The notes under the pieces: model-generated
What the model was told of the DNA's origin: nothing
The model's input: only the letters and a program-made list of their open reading frames with translations
The model's database searches: none
Part shown: one piece after another, positions 31,728 through 39,757 of the stretch
Layout of the letters: each line of letters opens with the position of its first letter
How positions within the stretch are numbered: the stretch's first letter is position 1
Translations under genes and position numbers: made by a program
NCBI GenBank assembly: GCA_964577375.1
Contig: CAZNYW010000001.1
Span: forward strand, 113,889-177,888
Length of the DNA: 64,000 nt
From: DATKUC01 sp964577375
Lineage (GTDB): Bacteria; Spirochaetota; Spirochaetia; DSM-27196; DATKUC01
Reading direction: 5' to 3'

Positions 31728-32470
31728 CGGGCGCAGGATAGGGTCCAGGTGCTCGATCGGCAGGTAATCCTCAACCCATCGAAAACCTGAAGGAAAAGCA
31801 CGCGGGCCGGAACAAGGTGCACGGCTATCTCGACGACGTGCAGGGGCAGAACGTACCGCCCCAGGCGAAGCGCCAGCCTCAAATGATGCGGGAACAATTC
31901 TTCCGGAAATACCAGGTGAACGTCGTGGTGCACAACCGCGAGCACAATGGCGCCCCGATTGTTGCGCAACGGAACCCCACCTGCACGAATCTCATTGGTC
32001 GTATCGAAAAGCAGATGCAGATGGGTTTCATGACGGTGAAATCGCTTCGTCCCCAACCGATACCGCTCGATCTGAAAATCATCCTGATTGGCCGGCCGGC
32101 GCTCCACCAGCTGCCGCATCTGCACGACGACGATTTTCCGGGACTGCTCAAGGTGAAAGCCGATTTCGACACCGCCATCGAGGCCGATGCGGAAAACGTA
32201 CGGAACATGGTCGAGTTTACAGAAGGCTTTACACTTCGGGAGAAGCTTCAACGCATGTCGGAAGGCGGTGCGGCACGACAAATGGAATACACTGCAAAGC
32301 TCGCCGGCCACAAAGACAGGCTTTCGACGCGATTCGGAGATATTGCCGATCTGGTCCGCGAGGCTAAGCTCGGCGGGCCTATTCACAGCAAGGGAGTGTT
32401 GATCCTGGCTGGATAGCTCTTGCAGACGCTGTCGCCGGACTATCCACTGAGCATTTCGGCCCGGCTGGTT
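31728..32470 (+). pseudogene. Lon-like (LonB/AAA_32-S16) protease, decayed
   Basis: Several stretches match the middle of Lon-like proteases of about 800 residues. PIENLKEKHAGRNKVHGYLDDVQ and FFRKYQVNVVVHNREHNGAPIV come before TNLIGRIEKQMQMG, then PIPLDLKIILIG and VKADFDTAI, and finally REAKLGGPIHSKGVLILAG, the start of the S16 protease domain. The pieces are joined without the sequence that carries the GGYL-type Walker B region, and without about 70 residues before REAKL. A TAG at 32414 interrupts LAG-(Y)-LLQTLSPDYPLSISA, where Tyr is expected. An upstream frame shift lies near 31760. No P-loop or catalytic Ser/Lys remains. It runs into the antisense 3' end of the truncated DksA gene. Confidence 0.8.
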
Positions 32471-32688
32471 TCGGGCCGTTCCCCGCTTATCTCGCCGCTG
32501 CAGCCCTGGCATGTGCAGTACGAGCCGTCTTCGATCCGACGGAGCGCCGAGGCCACCCGCCGGAGCCGTTCGCGGTCGACAAGCTCGATGCGGCCTGCCG
32601 TCCGGCAGTCCCGCTGTTTCTTTGCGATTTCGCCCGTGTCCTTCGTCGCCGACTCGGAGAAGAGGCGGTTGAAATCTTCCGTGGTCAT
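32440..32688 (-). pseudogene. DksA/TraR zinc-finger protein, C-terminally truncated
   Basis: The 82-residue frame contains the DksA/TraR pattern VDRERLRRVASALRRIEDGSYCTCQGCSGEIS, then ERPETSRAEMLSG and stop. Family members continue to a second CxxC that completes the zinc finger; here only the first CxxC (CTCQGC) is left, so no normal finger can form. The stop falls where the Lon-like remnant runs in from the other side. In-frame codons upstream of ATG 32688 read KNLIEASEAARNALR, like the missing coiled-coil start, and no start codon is near, so the 5' end may also be damaged. Such proteins normally modulate RNA polymerase. Confidence 0.7.
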
Positions 32689-32775
32689 GCGCAGCGCATT
32701 TCGAGCCGCCTCGCTTGCCTCGATGAGGTTCTTTCCTCTACGAAATGTGCATTCATAATCGTCGCCCGAAGCTGT

Positions 32776-33201
32776 CTATGAGAGAGTTGCTGAAAGGTTG
32801 ATCTGAATGGCGGAAAGTGCCGCCGATACGGGGCAGTTATGCTTTGCATCTTCCGCGTGACGTAGAAAGACGTCCTTTTCGATACCGGGCACGGTGGCTT
32901 TGGTCACCAGATCGATCTTATCTATCTTGAAGCCGCCGCCGTGCGGCACTATCGATACGTTTGCGGTGGTCTCTATACGGGTGGGCGGGAATCCGGCTTC
33001 GGTGAGCATGAGCGAGAGCGCCATCGAGAAACAGCCCGCATGCGCTGCGCCGATGAGCTCTTCGGGATTGGTTCCCTGGCCCTCTTCGAATCGGGAAGAG
33101 AAGGAGTAGGGCGCGGAGAGGACGCCGGATGCGGTCTTGACCGATCCCTTGCCCTCTTTGAGAGTTCCTTCCCACACGGCAGTTCCTTTTCGTACTGGCA
33201 T
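32776..33201 (-). CDS. OsmC/Ohr-family peroxiredoxin
   Basis: A 141-residue protein of the OsmC subgroup, starting MPVRKGTAVWEGTLKEGKGSV. The two redox cysteines are present in AAHAGCFSMALS (about residue 57) and KHNCPVSAAL (about residue 123), with GTNPEELIGAAHA between them and the conserved Arg at SSRFEEG. OsmC enzymes form homodimers that reduce organic hydroperoxides using thiol donors. AGGAGG lies 6 bases upstream of the ATG. The DJ-1 gene lies 91 bases upstream on the same strand, a plausible oxidative-stress neighbourhood. Confidence 0.93.
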   Translation of the reverse strand: MPVRKGTAVWEGTLKEGKGSVKTASGVLSAPYSFSSRFEEGQGTNPEELIGAAHAGCFSMALSLMLTEAGFPPTRIETTANVSIVPHGGGFKIDKIDLVTKATVPGIEKDVFLRHAEDAKHNCPVSAALSAIQINLSATLS

Positions 33202-33292
33202 ATTGCCTCCTGATCTTGGCCTGTCCTAAATGTAGGCATTCCGGCACAGGAATCGAATAACCCGAATGGGTGATGAGCCGATGGGTAGAAGG

Positions 33293-33832
33293 CTACGCTT
33301 TTTCGACCGCCTCTCTGAGCGTGGAGATCAGGATGCGCTGATAATCGGGAATGTCTTCCACTACACGGCCCCAGACGATGTTGCCGTCGCGGAACGCGGC
33401 CTCGTCGACCCAGCTGCCACCGGCATTTATCATGTCGTCGCGGATACCGCGCGACCCGGTGCATCTGCGGCCGGAGAGAATTCCCGCGCTTGCGGCCACC
33501 CAGCCGGCGTGACAGATGAAACCAATGATCTTTTTCTCGCTGTCCATCTCCCGTACAAGTCGCAACAGATCGGGATCGCGCCGCATCTTGTCGGGAGCGA
33601 AACCGCCCGGGACCAGCAGCGCGAGCAGATCATCCGAACGTGCCTCTTTTGACGCGGTGTCGGCCGAAGCGGTAAGCCCACCGTGCTTCGATACGTAGCT
33701 CGTGCCGGCCTCGCTTGCAATAACGCGGATATCGGCACCTTCCTCCTTTATTCGCATGTAGACGGACCAGAATTCGAGGTCTTCGAAGAGCGGCCCAACC
33801 ATCATTCCCACAGTTTTTCCCGTAAGCAGCAT
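33293..33832 (-). CDS. DJ-1/PfpI family protein
   Basis: A 179-residue class I glutamine-amidotransferase-like protein. The nucleophile elbow is ICHAGWV with Cys followed by His, and the partner Glu lies in GPLFEDLEFW near residue 17. LLALLVPGGFAPDKMR is the conserved strand/loop before the elbow, and the end reads IPDYQRILISTLREAV. Members act as glyoxalase/deglycase-like enzymes or stress chaperones; the Cys-His elbow fits the PfpI/YhbO group. GGAGG lies about 8 bases upstream of the ATG. It reads toward osmC. Confidence 0.9.
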   Translation of the reverse strand: MLLTGKTVGMMVGPLFEDLEFWSVYMRIKEEGADIRVIASEAGTSYVSKHGGLTASADTASKEARSDDLLALLVPGGFAPDKMRRDPDLLRLVREMDSEKKIIGFICHAGWVAASAGILSGRRCTGSRGIRDDMINAGGSWVDEAAFRDGNIVWGRVVEDIPDYQRILISTLREAVEKA

Positions 33833-34161
33833 CCATCTTCCTCCAAAAGTTCTATCTGCACCGGATCCCGGAAACCGGCAACCTTCAACCAGCCACCCCG
33901 GCGGCGCCCGCCAAGGCGCCCGTGAAAGACGTCCGCCAGCAGCGCCCGCCTTTGGCGACCGTACGTTCTGAGCTTACTCAAGCGCCACCGACAAATCAAA
34001 CTCCCGGTCGGTGTGACGAATTCCGCCCTTTCCGGTGTTTCATAAACGAGGGAGACCGGGACCGTGATGCTCAATCTGCCTGCCCGTCCTCTGCGCGACT
34101 CGCCTCCAGCGGGTCGAAAAATCGTTACTTTGCGAAAATTTAATTTAATTTATTAATACTC
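33833..34161. other. Intergenic region without a supported gene
   Basis: This divergent region between the DJ-1 gene and the second RND operon shows no convincing coding frame. An open frame on the minus strand (34074-33802) begins at TTG without a ribosome site and overlaps the DJ-1 start. The last 60 bases are strongly AT-rich, unlike the rest of the window, and lead into the promoter at 34163. Confidence 0.6.
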
Positions 34162-34162
34162 A

Positions 34163-34191
34163 TTGACACATAAATTAATAATATGCATATT
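34163..34191 (+). promoter_or_regulatory. Promoter and palindrome of the second RND operon
   Basis: A perfect TTGACA (34163-34168) is followed after 17 bases by CATATT (34186-34191). A perfect 12-base palindrome AATATGCATATT (34180-34191) covers the -10 box and could be an operator. The surrounding 60 bases are AT-rich. Confidence 0.6.
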
Positions 34192-34223
34192 GTGCTTAAA
34201 TAATATCAATCGAGGGTACGGGT

Positions 34224-35330
34224 GTGAACGGGATGGGTGGAGTAGATCTGCTCCCAGAGGGAGCAAAAGGTTCATCGGCAAAACGCGGAATGACTCTGGC
34301 AGGCGCACTGGCCGTGACGGCCGTTGCAGCTTTTCTTCTTTCAGCTTGCGGAAGTGCGACCAAAACGGCGGTTACTGCCGCGAAGACCGATGCTTCGGTT
34401 CCGGTCCGAGTCCTGTCGCTCACGCCGCAGGATTTTGTCGAGTACGGTGAGTACTATGGAACGGCGTCGCCGGTGCGCGAGGCCACGCTCCAGACGGTGG
34501 CCGGTGGCCGCGTCGAGGCGGTTCTGGCGGGTCCCGGTGATCCGGTGAACGCCGGACAGGCGCTCGCGAAAATCGACGCCGAGAGGGCGCGCTCGTTGTA
34601 CGATACTGCCGTCCTTAATGAGCAGATCGCGCGCCGGGACTACGAAGTCAAGAAGAAGCTTCAAAGCAGCGGACACGCGGCCGATGTGGTGGTCGATCAG
34701 GCACACCTCGTATGGCTGCAGAGCAAGACCGCTGTCATCGATGCCGGGAAGACGCTCGAGGGTGCGTTGGCTGTCAGCCCCATCGACGGGGTTGTAGTGG
34801 CGCGATACATCGAGCCCTACGCCGAGCTCAGGCCGGGACAGACAACCTTTGCCGTTGCGGACACATCGCAGATGAAGGTAACCGTCGGCGTACCGGAGGC
34901 GGACATCGCGGGCGTACGCTCGCTCCATTCCGCCGAGGTCAGGGTGGCGAGCCTTCCCGACCGGGTATGGACCGGACGGCCCATAAGCATTGCGAGGCAG
35001 CCTTCCGCGTCGACTCATGCCTACAACGTGGAGATCCTCGTTGACAACGCAGACGGCTACATTCTCTCCGGCACAACCGCCACCGTGCGGCTTGGACTGC
35101 GCGTTCTCGAAGGAAAAGTGGTTGTCCCGACCTCTGCGCTTCGGAGCGAAGGCGACCTCACCTACGTAATGGTCGCCAACAGCCCGACCGCCCGGAAGAA
35201 ACCGGTCAAGACCGGGCCAAGCAGCCTTACCCAGACGGTCATATTGAGCGGTCTCTCCACCGGAGAGGAGCTCATTGTCGAGGGGATCAATCAGGTCCGC
35301 GACGGCGACCGCGTTCAAGCACGCAACTAG
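34224..35330 (+). CDS. RND membrane-fusion lipoprotein (second system)
   Basis: A 368-residue periplasmic adaptor. A basic N-terminus (KRG) and hydrophobic helix end in LLSAC, giving a lipidated Cys42 if the GTG at 34224 is used; ATG 34290 is an alternative that would lose the basic residues. The lipoyl halves are seen in ATLQTVAGGRVEAVLAGPGDPVNAGQALAKID and AVSPIDGVVVARYIEPYAELRPGQ, separated by a short helical hairpin. Beta-barrel and C-terminal domains follow. Its partner pump starts 12 bases downstream. No tolC gene is in this operon, so it may share the TolC encoded at 10752-12203 (inference). Confidence 0.9.
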   Translation: MNGMGGVDLLPEGAKGSSAKRGMTLAGALAVTAVAAFLLSACGSATKTAVTAAKTDASVPVRVLSLTPQDFVEYGEYYGTASPVREATLQTVAGGRVEAVLAGPGDPVNAGQALAKIDAERARSLYDTAVLNEQIARRDYEVKKKLQSSGHAADVVVDQAHLVWLQSKTAVIDAGKTLEGALAVSPIDGVVVARYIEPYAELRPGQTTFAVADTSQMKVTVGVPEADIAGVRSLHSAEVRVASLPDRVWTGRPISIARQPSASTHAYNVEILVDNADGYILSGTTATVRLGLRVLEGKVVVPTSALRSEGDLTYVMVANSPTARKKPVKTGPSSLTQTVILSGLSTGEELIVEGINQVRDGDRVQARN

Positions 35331-35342
35331 TGAGGCTGTGAC

Positions 35343-38300
35343 ATGATCAGGAAGCTCATAGAAAAGCACAATGCGGTCTTCGCATTCGTAGTGCTCATAG
35401 TGGTCATGGGTGTGATTGCCTACATTCAGCTCCCCAGGGAGTCGATGCCGGAGATCAAGCAGCCCTACATCTTCGTTACCACCACCTACGTAGGCGTTTC
35501 GGCGCACGACATCGAATCGCTCGTCACCGACCGCATCGAGCGCGAGCTCGACGGAATGGACGGAGTCGACGAGATAACCTCCGAGAGCCGCCAGAACTTC
35601 TCCTTCATTTTCGTGAAGTTCACCTCCGACGTCAGCGTTGAGACTGCGCTTCGCCGTGTGAAGGACAGGGTCGACATCGCCCGCGCAAAACTGCCCGAGG
35701 CGGCGGACGAGCCATTCGTCAAGGAGTTCAGCGTATCCGACTGGCCCTTCTTCGTTGTCGTGCTGTCCCATCCCGACGGCGTGGGAATCCTGCGCGATGC
35801 GAGCAAGGAGTTCGAAGACGAAATCTCGCGGCTTCCCGGAGTGCTCGCCGTGGAGGTATCGGGAAGACCCGACGAGCAGGTGGCGGTCGATGTTGATCCC
35901 GCACGGCTCGACCGCTACGGTCTGTCGCTCGATGACGTGGTGACCGCGATCCAGAAGGAGAACCGTTCTATTCCCGGCGGAGCGCTGGAAAACCCCGAAC
36001 GCAACTACGCGCTCGCGGTGACCGGGGAGATCACCGACCCACGCGCTTTCGAGAACATCTACGTCACCAGCCACGATACCAAAGTGAGGATCGGGGACCT
36101 GGGAAGCGCAAAGTTCACCACGGGAAAGGCGCAGACATTCTCGCGGCTGAACCAGGAACCGGCGATTACCCTTTCGGTCAAGAAGCGGCTCGGCACGAAT
36201 GTCATCGACCTCGTCAAACAGATCCGTGCGAAGGTCGACACGCTTTCCTCCGGGCTTCCGGCCGGAACGCAGGTGCTTGTTACGTACGACGAGTCGCGCT
36301 ACATCAAGGACATGATCGCCGATCTGGAGAACAACATGTTCACCGGTTTCGTGCTGGTCCTTCTGGTGACCATCCTCTTTCTCGGCGGACGCAATTCACT
36401 GTTTGTCTCCCTCGCGATACCTCTGTCGATGCTGATGTCGTTCTTCGTGCTGCAGCTGATGGGAGTGACCCTCAACACGATCGTGCTCTTCAGTCTGATC
36501 CTCGCTCTGGGAATGCTGGTCGACAACGGAATTGTCATTGTCGAGAACATCTTCAGGCACGGGAGCATGGGTAAAAACCGAATGAGGGCGGCGATGGACG
36601 GCGCCTCGGAGGTCGCCTCCGCAATCATCTCATCCACCATAACGACCTGTCTCGCCTTCCTGCCGATCATCTTCATGCCGGGAATGATGGGTGACATCAT
36701 GTCGTATCTTCCGATCACCGTCATTGTGGTCCTGGTCTGCTCGCTCGGAGTTGCACTGCTGATCAATCCGGTATTCTGCGCGCGCTTTCTCAAAATCAAT
36801 CCCGAACAGATCCGCAAGATGAACGAAGGCAGCGCCGGGTTTGCGAAGGTGCAGCGCCTCTATACCCGGTTCGTCGCGGCCGCCACACGTCACCCGCTTA
36901 CCACCTCGGGAATAGTGCTTGCGGTGGCGATCGGCGGGTTCGTCGTCTTCGGGCTCTTCGGCCGTGACGTGCTCTTTTTTCCCTATCTCGATCCGGAGCG
37001 GGTCCGTGTGACCGTCGAGGCGCCCGCGGGGCTGCCGCTCGAACGCACCGACCGCATTGTGCGGAATGTCGAGCAGATAATTGCCGACTCGCCGGCCTCG
37101 CTTTCGAGCTTCGCCACAGTCACCGGCCGCTCCGGCGGTACCACCGCGAGTCACCGCGCGACAGTCGATATCACCTACATGCCGTTCGCCGAGCGCAAGA
37201 TCAAGGGCGCCGACGCCGCCCGAGAGCTTCGCACGCGGCTGAGCTCGGTGTCGGGGGCGATTGTCAAGGTTCAGGAGGGAGAGGAGGGCCCGCCCTCCGG
37301 CGACGACGTCTCCTTCGAGGTTCGCGGACAGGATTACACGCAGATGGGCGCCATTGCCGAGCAGATCCGTCTCTACCTGGCAGAGTTTCCGCAGTTCCGG
37401 GAGGTCGACACCGACTTCGAGACCTCGATGCCTGAGTACAAGGTGACTGTCGACCGTGGTAAGGCAGCCTACTACGGGATTTCGACTGCAGAAATTGCCA
37501 ACACCATTCGAACGGCCATCAATGGAAGCAACATCGGTACGTTCCGCTATCAGAACGAGGAGTACGACATCGTGGTTCGGTATACCGAATCGGCCCGGCA
37601 GTCGCTTTCTGCTCTGCGAAACGTGACAATAGTAGCGGGAAGCGGAGACAGGATCGCCCTCAGCTCCGTAGCCGACGTCAAACCCGGATCCTCCGCGGGA
37701 GTCATAAAGAGGCGGAATCTGGAGCGCGCAGTCAACGTCTGGGCCAACTTCGACAAGAACGTCACCGACAGGAACGAAGTAGTCAAAAAGGTAAATGCAC
37801 GGGTGGACGAGATTCGCAGGAGCATGCCGAAGGGCTATGAGATCGGGGCAGGTGCCGGCTTCGACGTCCGTCAGGAGTCGACCGACTTCCTCTTCCAGGC
37901 CTTCCTGATAGCGGTGTTTCTCATCTTCATCGTGCTGATCGTTCAGTTCAACTCGATCGCCGATCCGTTCATCATCATGTCCTCGGTTGCCCTGTCACTC
38001 GGCGGCGTGTTCTGGGGATTTGCGCTCGGTGGCCAGAACTTTGTCGTAATAATGTCCGGTATCGGATGCATTGCGCTCGCCGGCGTTGTGGTGAACAACT
38101 GCATAGTGCTGGTCGACTACACTCACCGGCTTGTGCGCGCAGGTACCCCGTGGCGGGACGCCATAGTGGAAGCAGGTCGGACCCGCCTTCGGCCGGTTCT
38201 CCTGACCGCGCTTACGACGGTGCTTGCTCTGGTTCCGATGGCGCTCGGTTTCAGCTTCGACATCCACACGTTCAGGTTCATCACCGCCTCCGAATCTGGC

Positions 38301-38435
38301 GAATACTGGAAGGCATTTTCCTGGACGATGCTGTATGGGCTCACCTTCGCAACCGTGATGACGCTCATTGTCGTGCCGTCGCTGCTCACAATCAAATATC
38401 GCTTTCTGGACCGCCGCAAAAAGGAGGTGCAGTAG
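35343..38435 (+). CDS. RND efflux pump (second system)
   Basis: A 1030-residue proton-driven exporter of the HAE1/MdtC-like group. TM1 is AVFAFVVLIVVMGVIAYIQLPRESMPEI; TM4 has LILALGMLVDNGIVIVENIFRH with the single proton-relay Asp. Later motifs are VVNNCIVLVDYTHRLVRAG and GRTRLRPVLLTALTTVLALVPMAL. It is only distantly similar to the pump at 6573-9785, so this is not a recent duplication. The periplasmic loops contain the usual porter repeats. With the preceding lipoprotein it forms a two-gene operon; no local regulator is encoded, but an operator-like palindrome lies at the promoter. Substrate unknown. Confidence 0.94.
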   Translation: MIRKLIEKHNAVFAFVVLIVVMGVIAYIQLPRESMPEIKQPYIFVTTTYVGVSAHDIESLVTDRIERELDGMDGVDEITSESRQNFSFIFVKFTSDVSVETALRRVKDRVDIARAKLPEAADEPFVKEFSVSDWPFFVVVLSHPDGVGILRDASKEFEDEISRLPGVLAVEVSGRPDEQVAVDVDPARLDRYGLSLDDVVTAIQKENRSIPGGALENPERNYALAVTGEITDPRAFENIYVTSHDTKVRIGDLGSAKFTTGKAQTFSRLNQEPAITLSVKKRLGTNVIDLVKQIRAKVDTLSSGLPAGTQVLVTYDESRYIKDMIADLENNMFTGFVLVLLVTILFLGGRNSLFVSLAIPLSMLMSFFVLQLMGVTLNTIVLFSLILALGMLVDNGIVIVENIFRHGSMGKNRMRAAMDGASEVASAIISSTITTCLAFLPIIFMPGMMGDIMSYLPITVIVVLVCSLGVALLINPVFCARFLKINPEQIRKMNEGSAGFAKVQRLYTRFVAAATRHPLTTSGIVLAVAIGGFVVFGLFGRDVLFFPYLDPERVRVTVEAPAGLPLERTDRIVRNVEQIIADSPASLSSFATVTGRSGGTTASHRATVDITYMPFAERKIKGADAARELRTRLSSVSGAIVKVQEGEEGPPSGDDVSFEVRGQDYTQMGAIAEQIRLYLAEFPQFREVDTDFETSMPEYKVTVDRGKAAYYGISTAEIANTIRTAINGSNIGTFRYQNEEYDIVVRYTESARQSLSALRNVTIVAGSGDRIALSSVADVKPGSSAGVIKRRNLERAVNVWANFDKNVTDRNEVVKKVNARVDEIRRSMPKGYEIGAGAGFDVRQESTDFLFQAFLIAVFLIFIVLIVQFNSIADPFIIMSSVALSLGGVFWGFALGGQNFVVIMSGIGCIALAGVVVNNCIVLVDYTHRLVRAGTPWRDAIVEAGRTRLRPVLLTALTTVLALVPMALGFSFDIHTFRFITASESGEYWKAFSWTMLYGLTFATVMTLIVVPSLLTIKYRFLDRRKKEVQ

Positions 38436-38444
38436 GGGGCCGGC

Positions 38445-38473
38445 TTGACAGTCACGGCAGCCGGGTGTAGGAT
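38445..38473 (+). promoter_or_regulatory. Promoter of the SIS-domain gene
   Basis: TTGACA (38445-38450), a 17-base spacer and TAGGAT (38468-38473) lie immediately after the RND stop. This is one of the best sigma-70 matches in the window. Confidence 0.75.
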
Positions 38474-38515
38474 CGCGGAAATCAGTATGTCCATATACAA
38501 AATAGGGGTGCAACA

Positions 38516-39094
38516 ATGTCGAGATACAGCGATCTTGTGAACGCGGTCATTGACGAGAATCTGTCGGTCCTCAAGGCGGTAGATGAGCGTGAAGTTACCG
38601 CGCTCATCGACGAGATCGTAAAGGCGCAGCAGATCCAGATCTTTGCGGTGGGTCGGATGAAGGTTTCGGCGCAGGGTTTCGCGATGCGCCTGATGCACAT
38701 GGGCTTCGCGGTTCACCTGGTATTCGACATCACCTGCCCCCGGATCGGACCCGGTGACCTTCTGATCGTGCAGTGCGGGGCGACTGCCGTAGAGCTCGGC
38801 GTAATTCAGCGGGCGAAGGCGGCGGGCGCGAGGGTCTGCGTGGTGACCGCACACCCGGAGAGCGAGCTCGGGGAGGCGGCGGATGTAACAGTCCGTGTCC
38901 CCGGGCAGATTTTCGGCGACCGGGACGAGGTACCGTCCGTTCAGCCGATGGCCTCGCTGCTCGAGCAGTCGCTGCTGCTGTTCGAGGACATCGTGGTGAT
39001 GCTTCTGATGGACCAGCTCGAGATAAGCTCGACGGAAATGGAGGAACGTTACGCCGACCTCGAAGGTGTGATGGGCGAGTTCGCCGGCGAATAG
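38516..39094 (+). CDS. SIS-domain sugar isomerase (6-phospho-3-hexuloisomerase-like)
   Basis: A 192-residue single SIS-domain protein. Marks are IQIFAVGRMKVSAQGFAMRLMHMGFAVHLVFDITCPRIGPGDLLIV, close to the PHI/HxlB pattern (G-GRS/M-...-FAMRL-HLG), and later RVCVVTAHPESELGEAADVTVRVPG. The C-terminal SSTEMEERYADLE is also typical, with the catalytic Glu in the family. PHI isomerises hexulose-6-phosphate in the ribulose monophosphate pathway, but no hexulose-phosphate synthase is nearby. ATG 38516 is preceded by AGGGGTG. A PfpI-type gene follows 13 bases after the stop, suggesting co-transcription. Confidence 0.85.
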   Translation: MSRYSDLVNAVIDENLSVLKAVDEREVTALIDEIVKAQQIQIFAVGRMKVSAQGFAMRLMHMGFAVHLVFDITCPRIGPGDLLIVQCGATAVELGVIQRAKAAGARVCVVTAHPESELGEAADVTVRVPGQIFGDRDEVPSVQPMASLLEQSLLLFEDIVVMLLMDQLEISSTEMEERYADLEGVMGEFAGE

Positions 39095-39107
39095 CTGGAG
39101 GAGAAGG

Positions 39108-39707
39108 ATGAGGCTACCGCGAAACGTTGCGCTGCTGGCGTTCGACGACGTCGAAGTGCTTGATTTTGCCGGACCGTTCGAAGTATTCAACGTGGCGAGC
39201 GAGTTGTCGAGGCCGGCACCTTTCCAGGTCTACACCATCGGACTGACGCCGGCACCGGCACCGGCGCTCGCGCGAGGGAAGCTCGGAATTACGCCGCGCT
39301 ACCTCTATTCCGAGTGCCCGCAGCCCGACATTCTCCTGATTCCGGGCGGGCAGGGAACTCGGCCGCTTCTCAGGCACGCTCCGCTCATCAACTGGATTCG
39401 TGAGCAGGCCGGAAAGGTGGAATGGCTCCTCTCGGTCTGCACGGGCGCCCTGCTTCTCGCCCAGGCCGGCCTGCTCGAAAACCGCAACGCGACCACTCAC
39501 CACGGCTCATTCGAGCTTCTTTCCGATCTCTGTCCCACCACCAGGCTGGTTCCGGAGAGCCGTTTCGTGCAGAGCGCCGACAATATCATGACATCCGGTG
39601 GAATCTCGGCAGGGATTGATCTCGCGCTTCACATGGTCGGCATGCTGAGCGGGCCGGAGGCTCAGGCCGCTGTGATCGATCAGATGGAATACAACTGGCA
39701 CCATTGA
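39108..39707 (+). CDS. DJ-1/PfpI family protein (AraC-N-like/isonitrile hydratase type)
   Basis: A 199-residue protein starting VALLAFDDVEVLDFAGPFEVFNVA, the hallmark of the group that includes the N-terminal sensor of AraC-type regulators and isonitrile hydratase. The nucleophile is in LSVCTGALLLAQAGLLENRNATTHH, the Cys elbow followed by the conserved helix and TTH. There is no C-terminal AraC DNA-binding domain, so it is the stand-alone enzyme form. GGISAGIDLALHMV is the usual C-terminal helix. GGAGGAGAAGG directly precedes the ATG. Reaction unknown. Confidence 0.9.
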   Translation: MRLPRNVALLAFDDVEVLDFAGPFEVFNVASELSRPAPFQVYTIGLTPAPAPALARGKLGITPRYLYSECPQPDILLIPGGQGTRPLLRHAPLINWIREQAGKVEWLLSVCTGALLLAQAGLLENRNATTHHGSFELLSDLCPTTRLVPESRFVQSADNIMTSGGISAGIDLALHMVGMLSGPEAQAAVIDQMEYNWHH

Positions 39708-39722
39708 CGGCCGCCCTACCGG

Positions 39723-39751
39723 TTGCAGCGCTTCCGGACTGACGATAGACT
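39723..39751 (+). promoter_or_regulatory. Promoter of the kinase gene, probably leaderless
   Basis: TTGCAG (39723-39728), 17 bases, TAGACT (39746-39751). The predicted transcription start falls at or next to the ATG (39758), and the bases before it are CCCCCC with no ribosome site. Confidence 0.55.
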
Positions 39752-39757
39752 CCCCCC

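Noticed and set aside
33802..34074. 90-codon minus-strand frame upstream of the DJ-1 gene
   Set aside because: Starts at TTG without a ribosome site, overlaps the DJ-1 start, and shows no family features.
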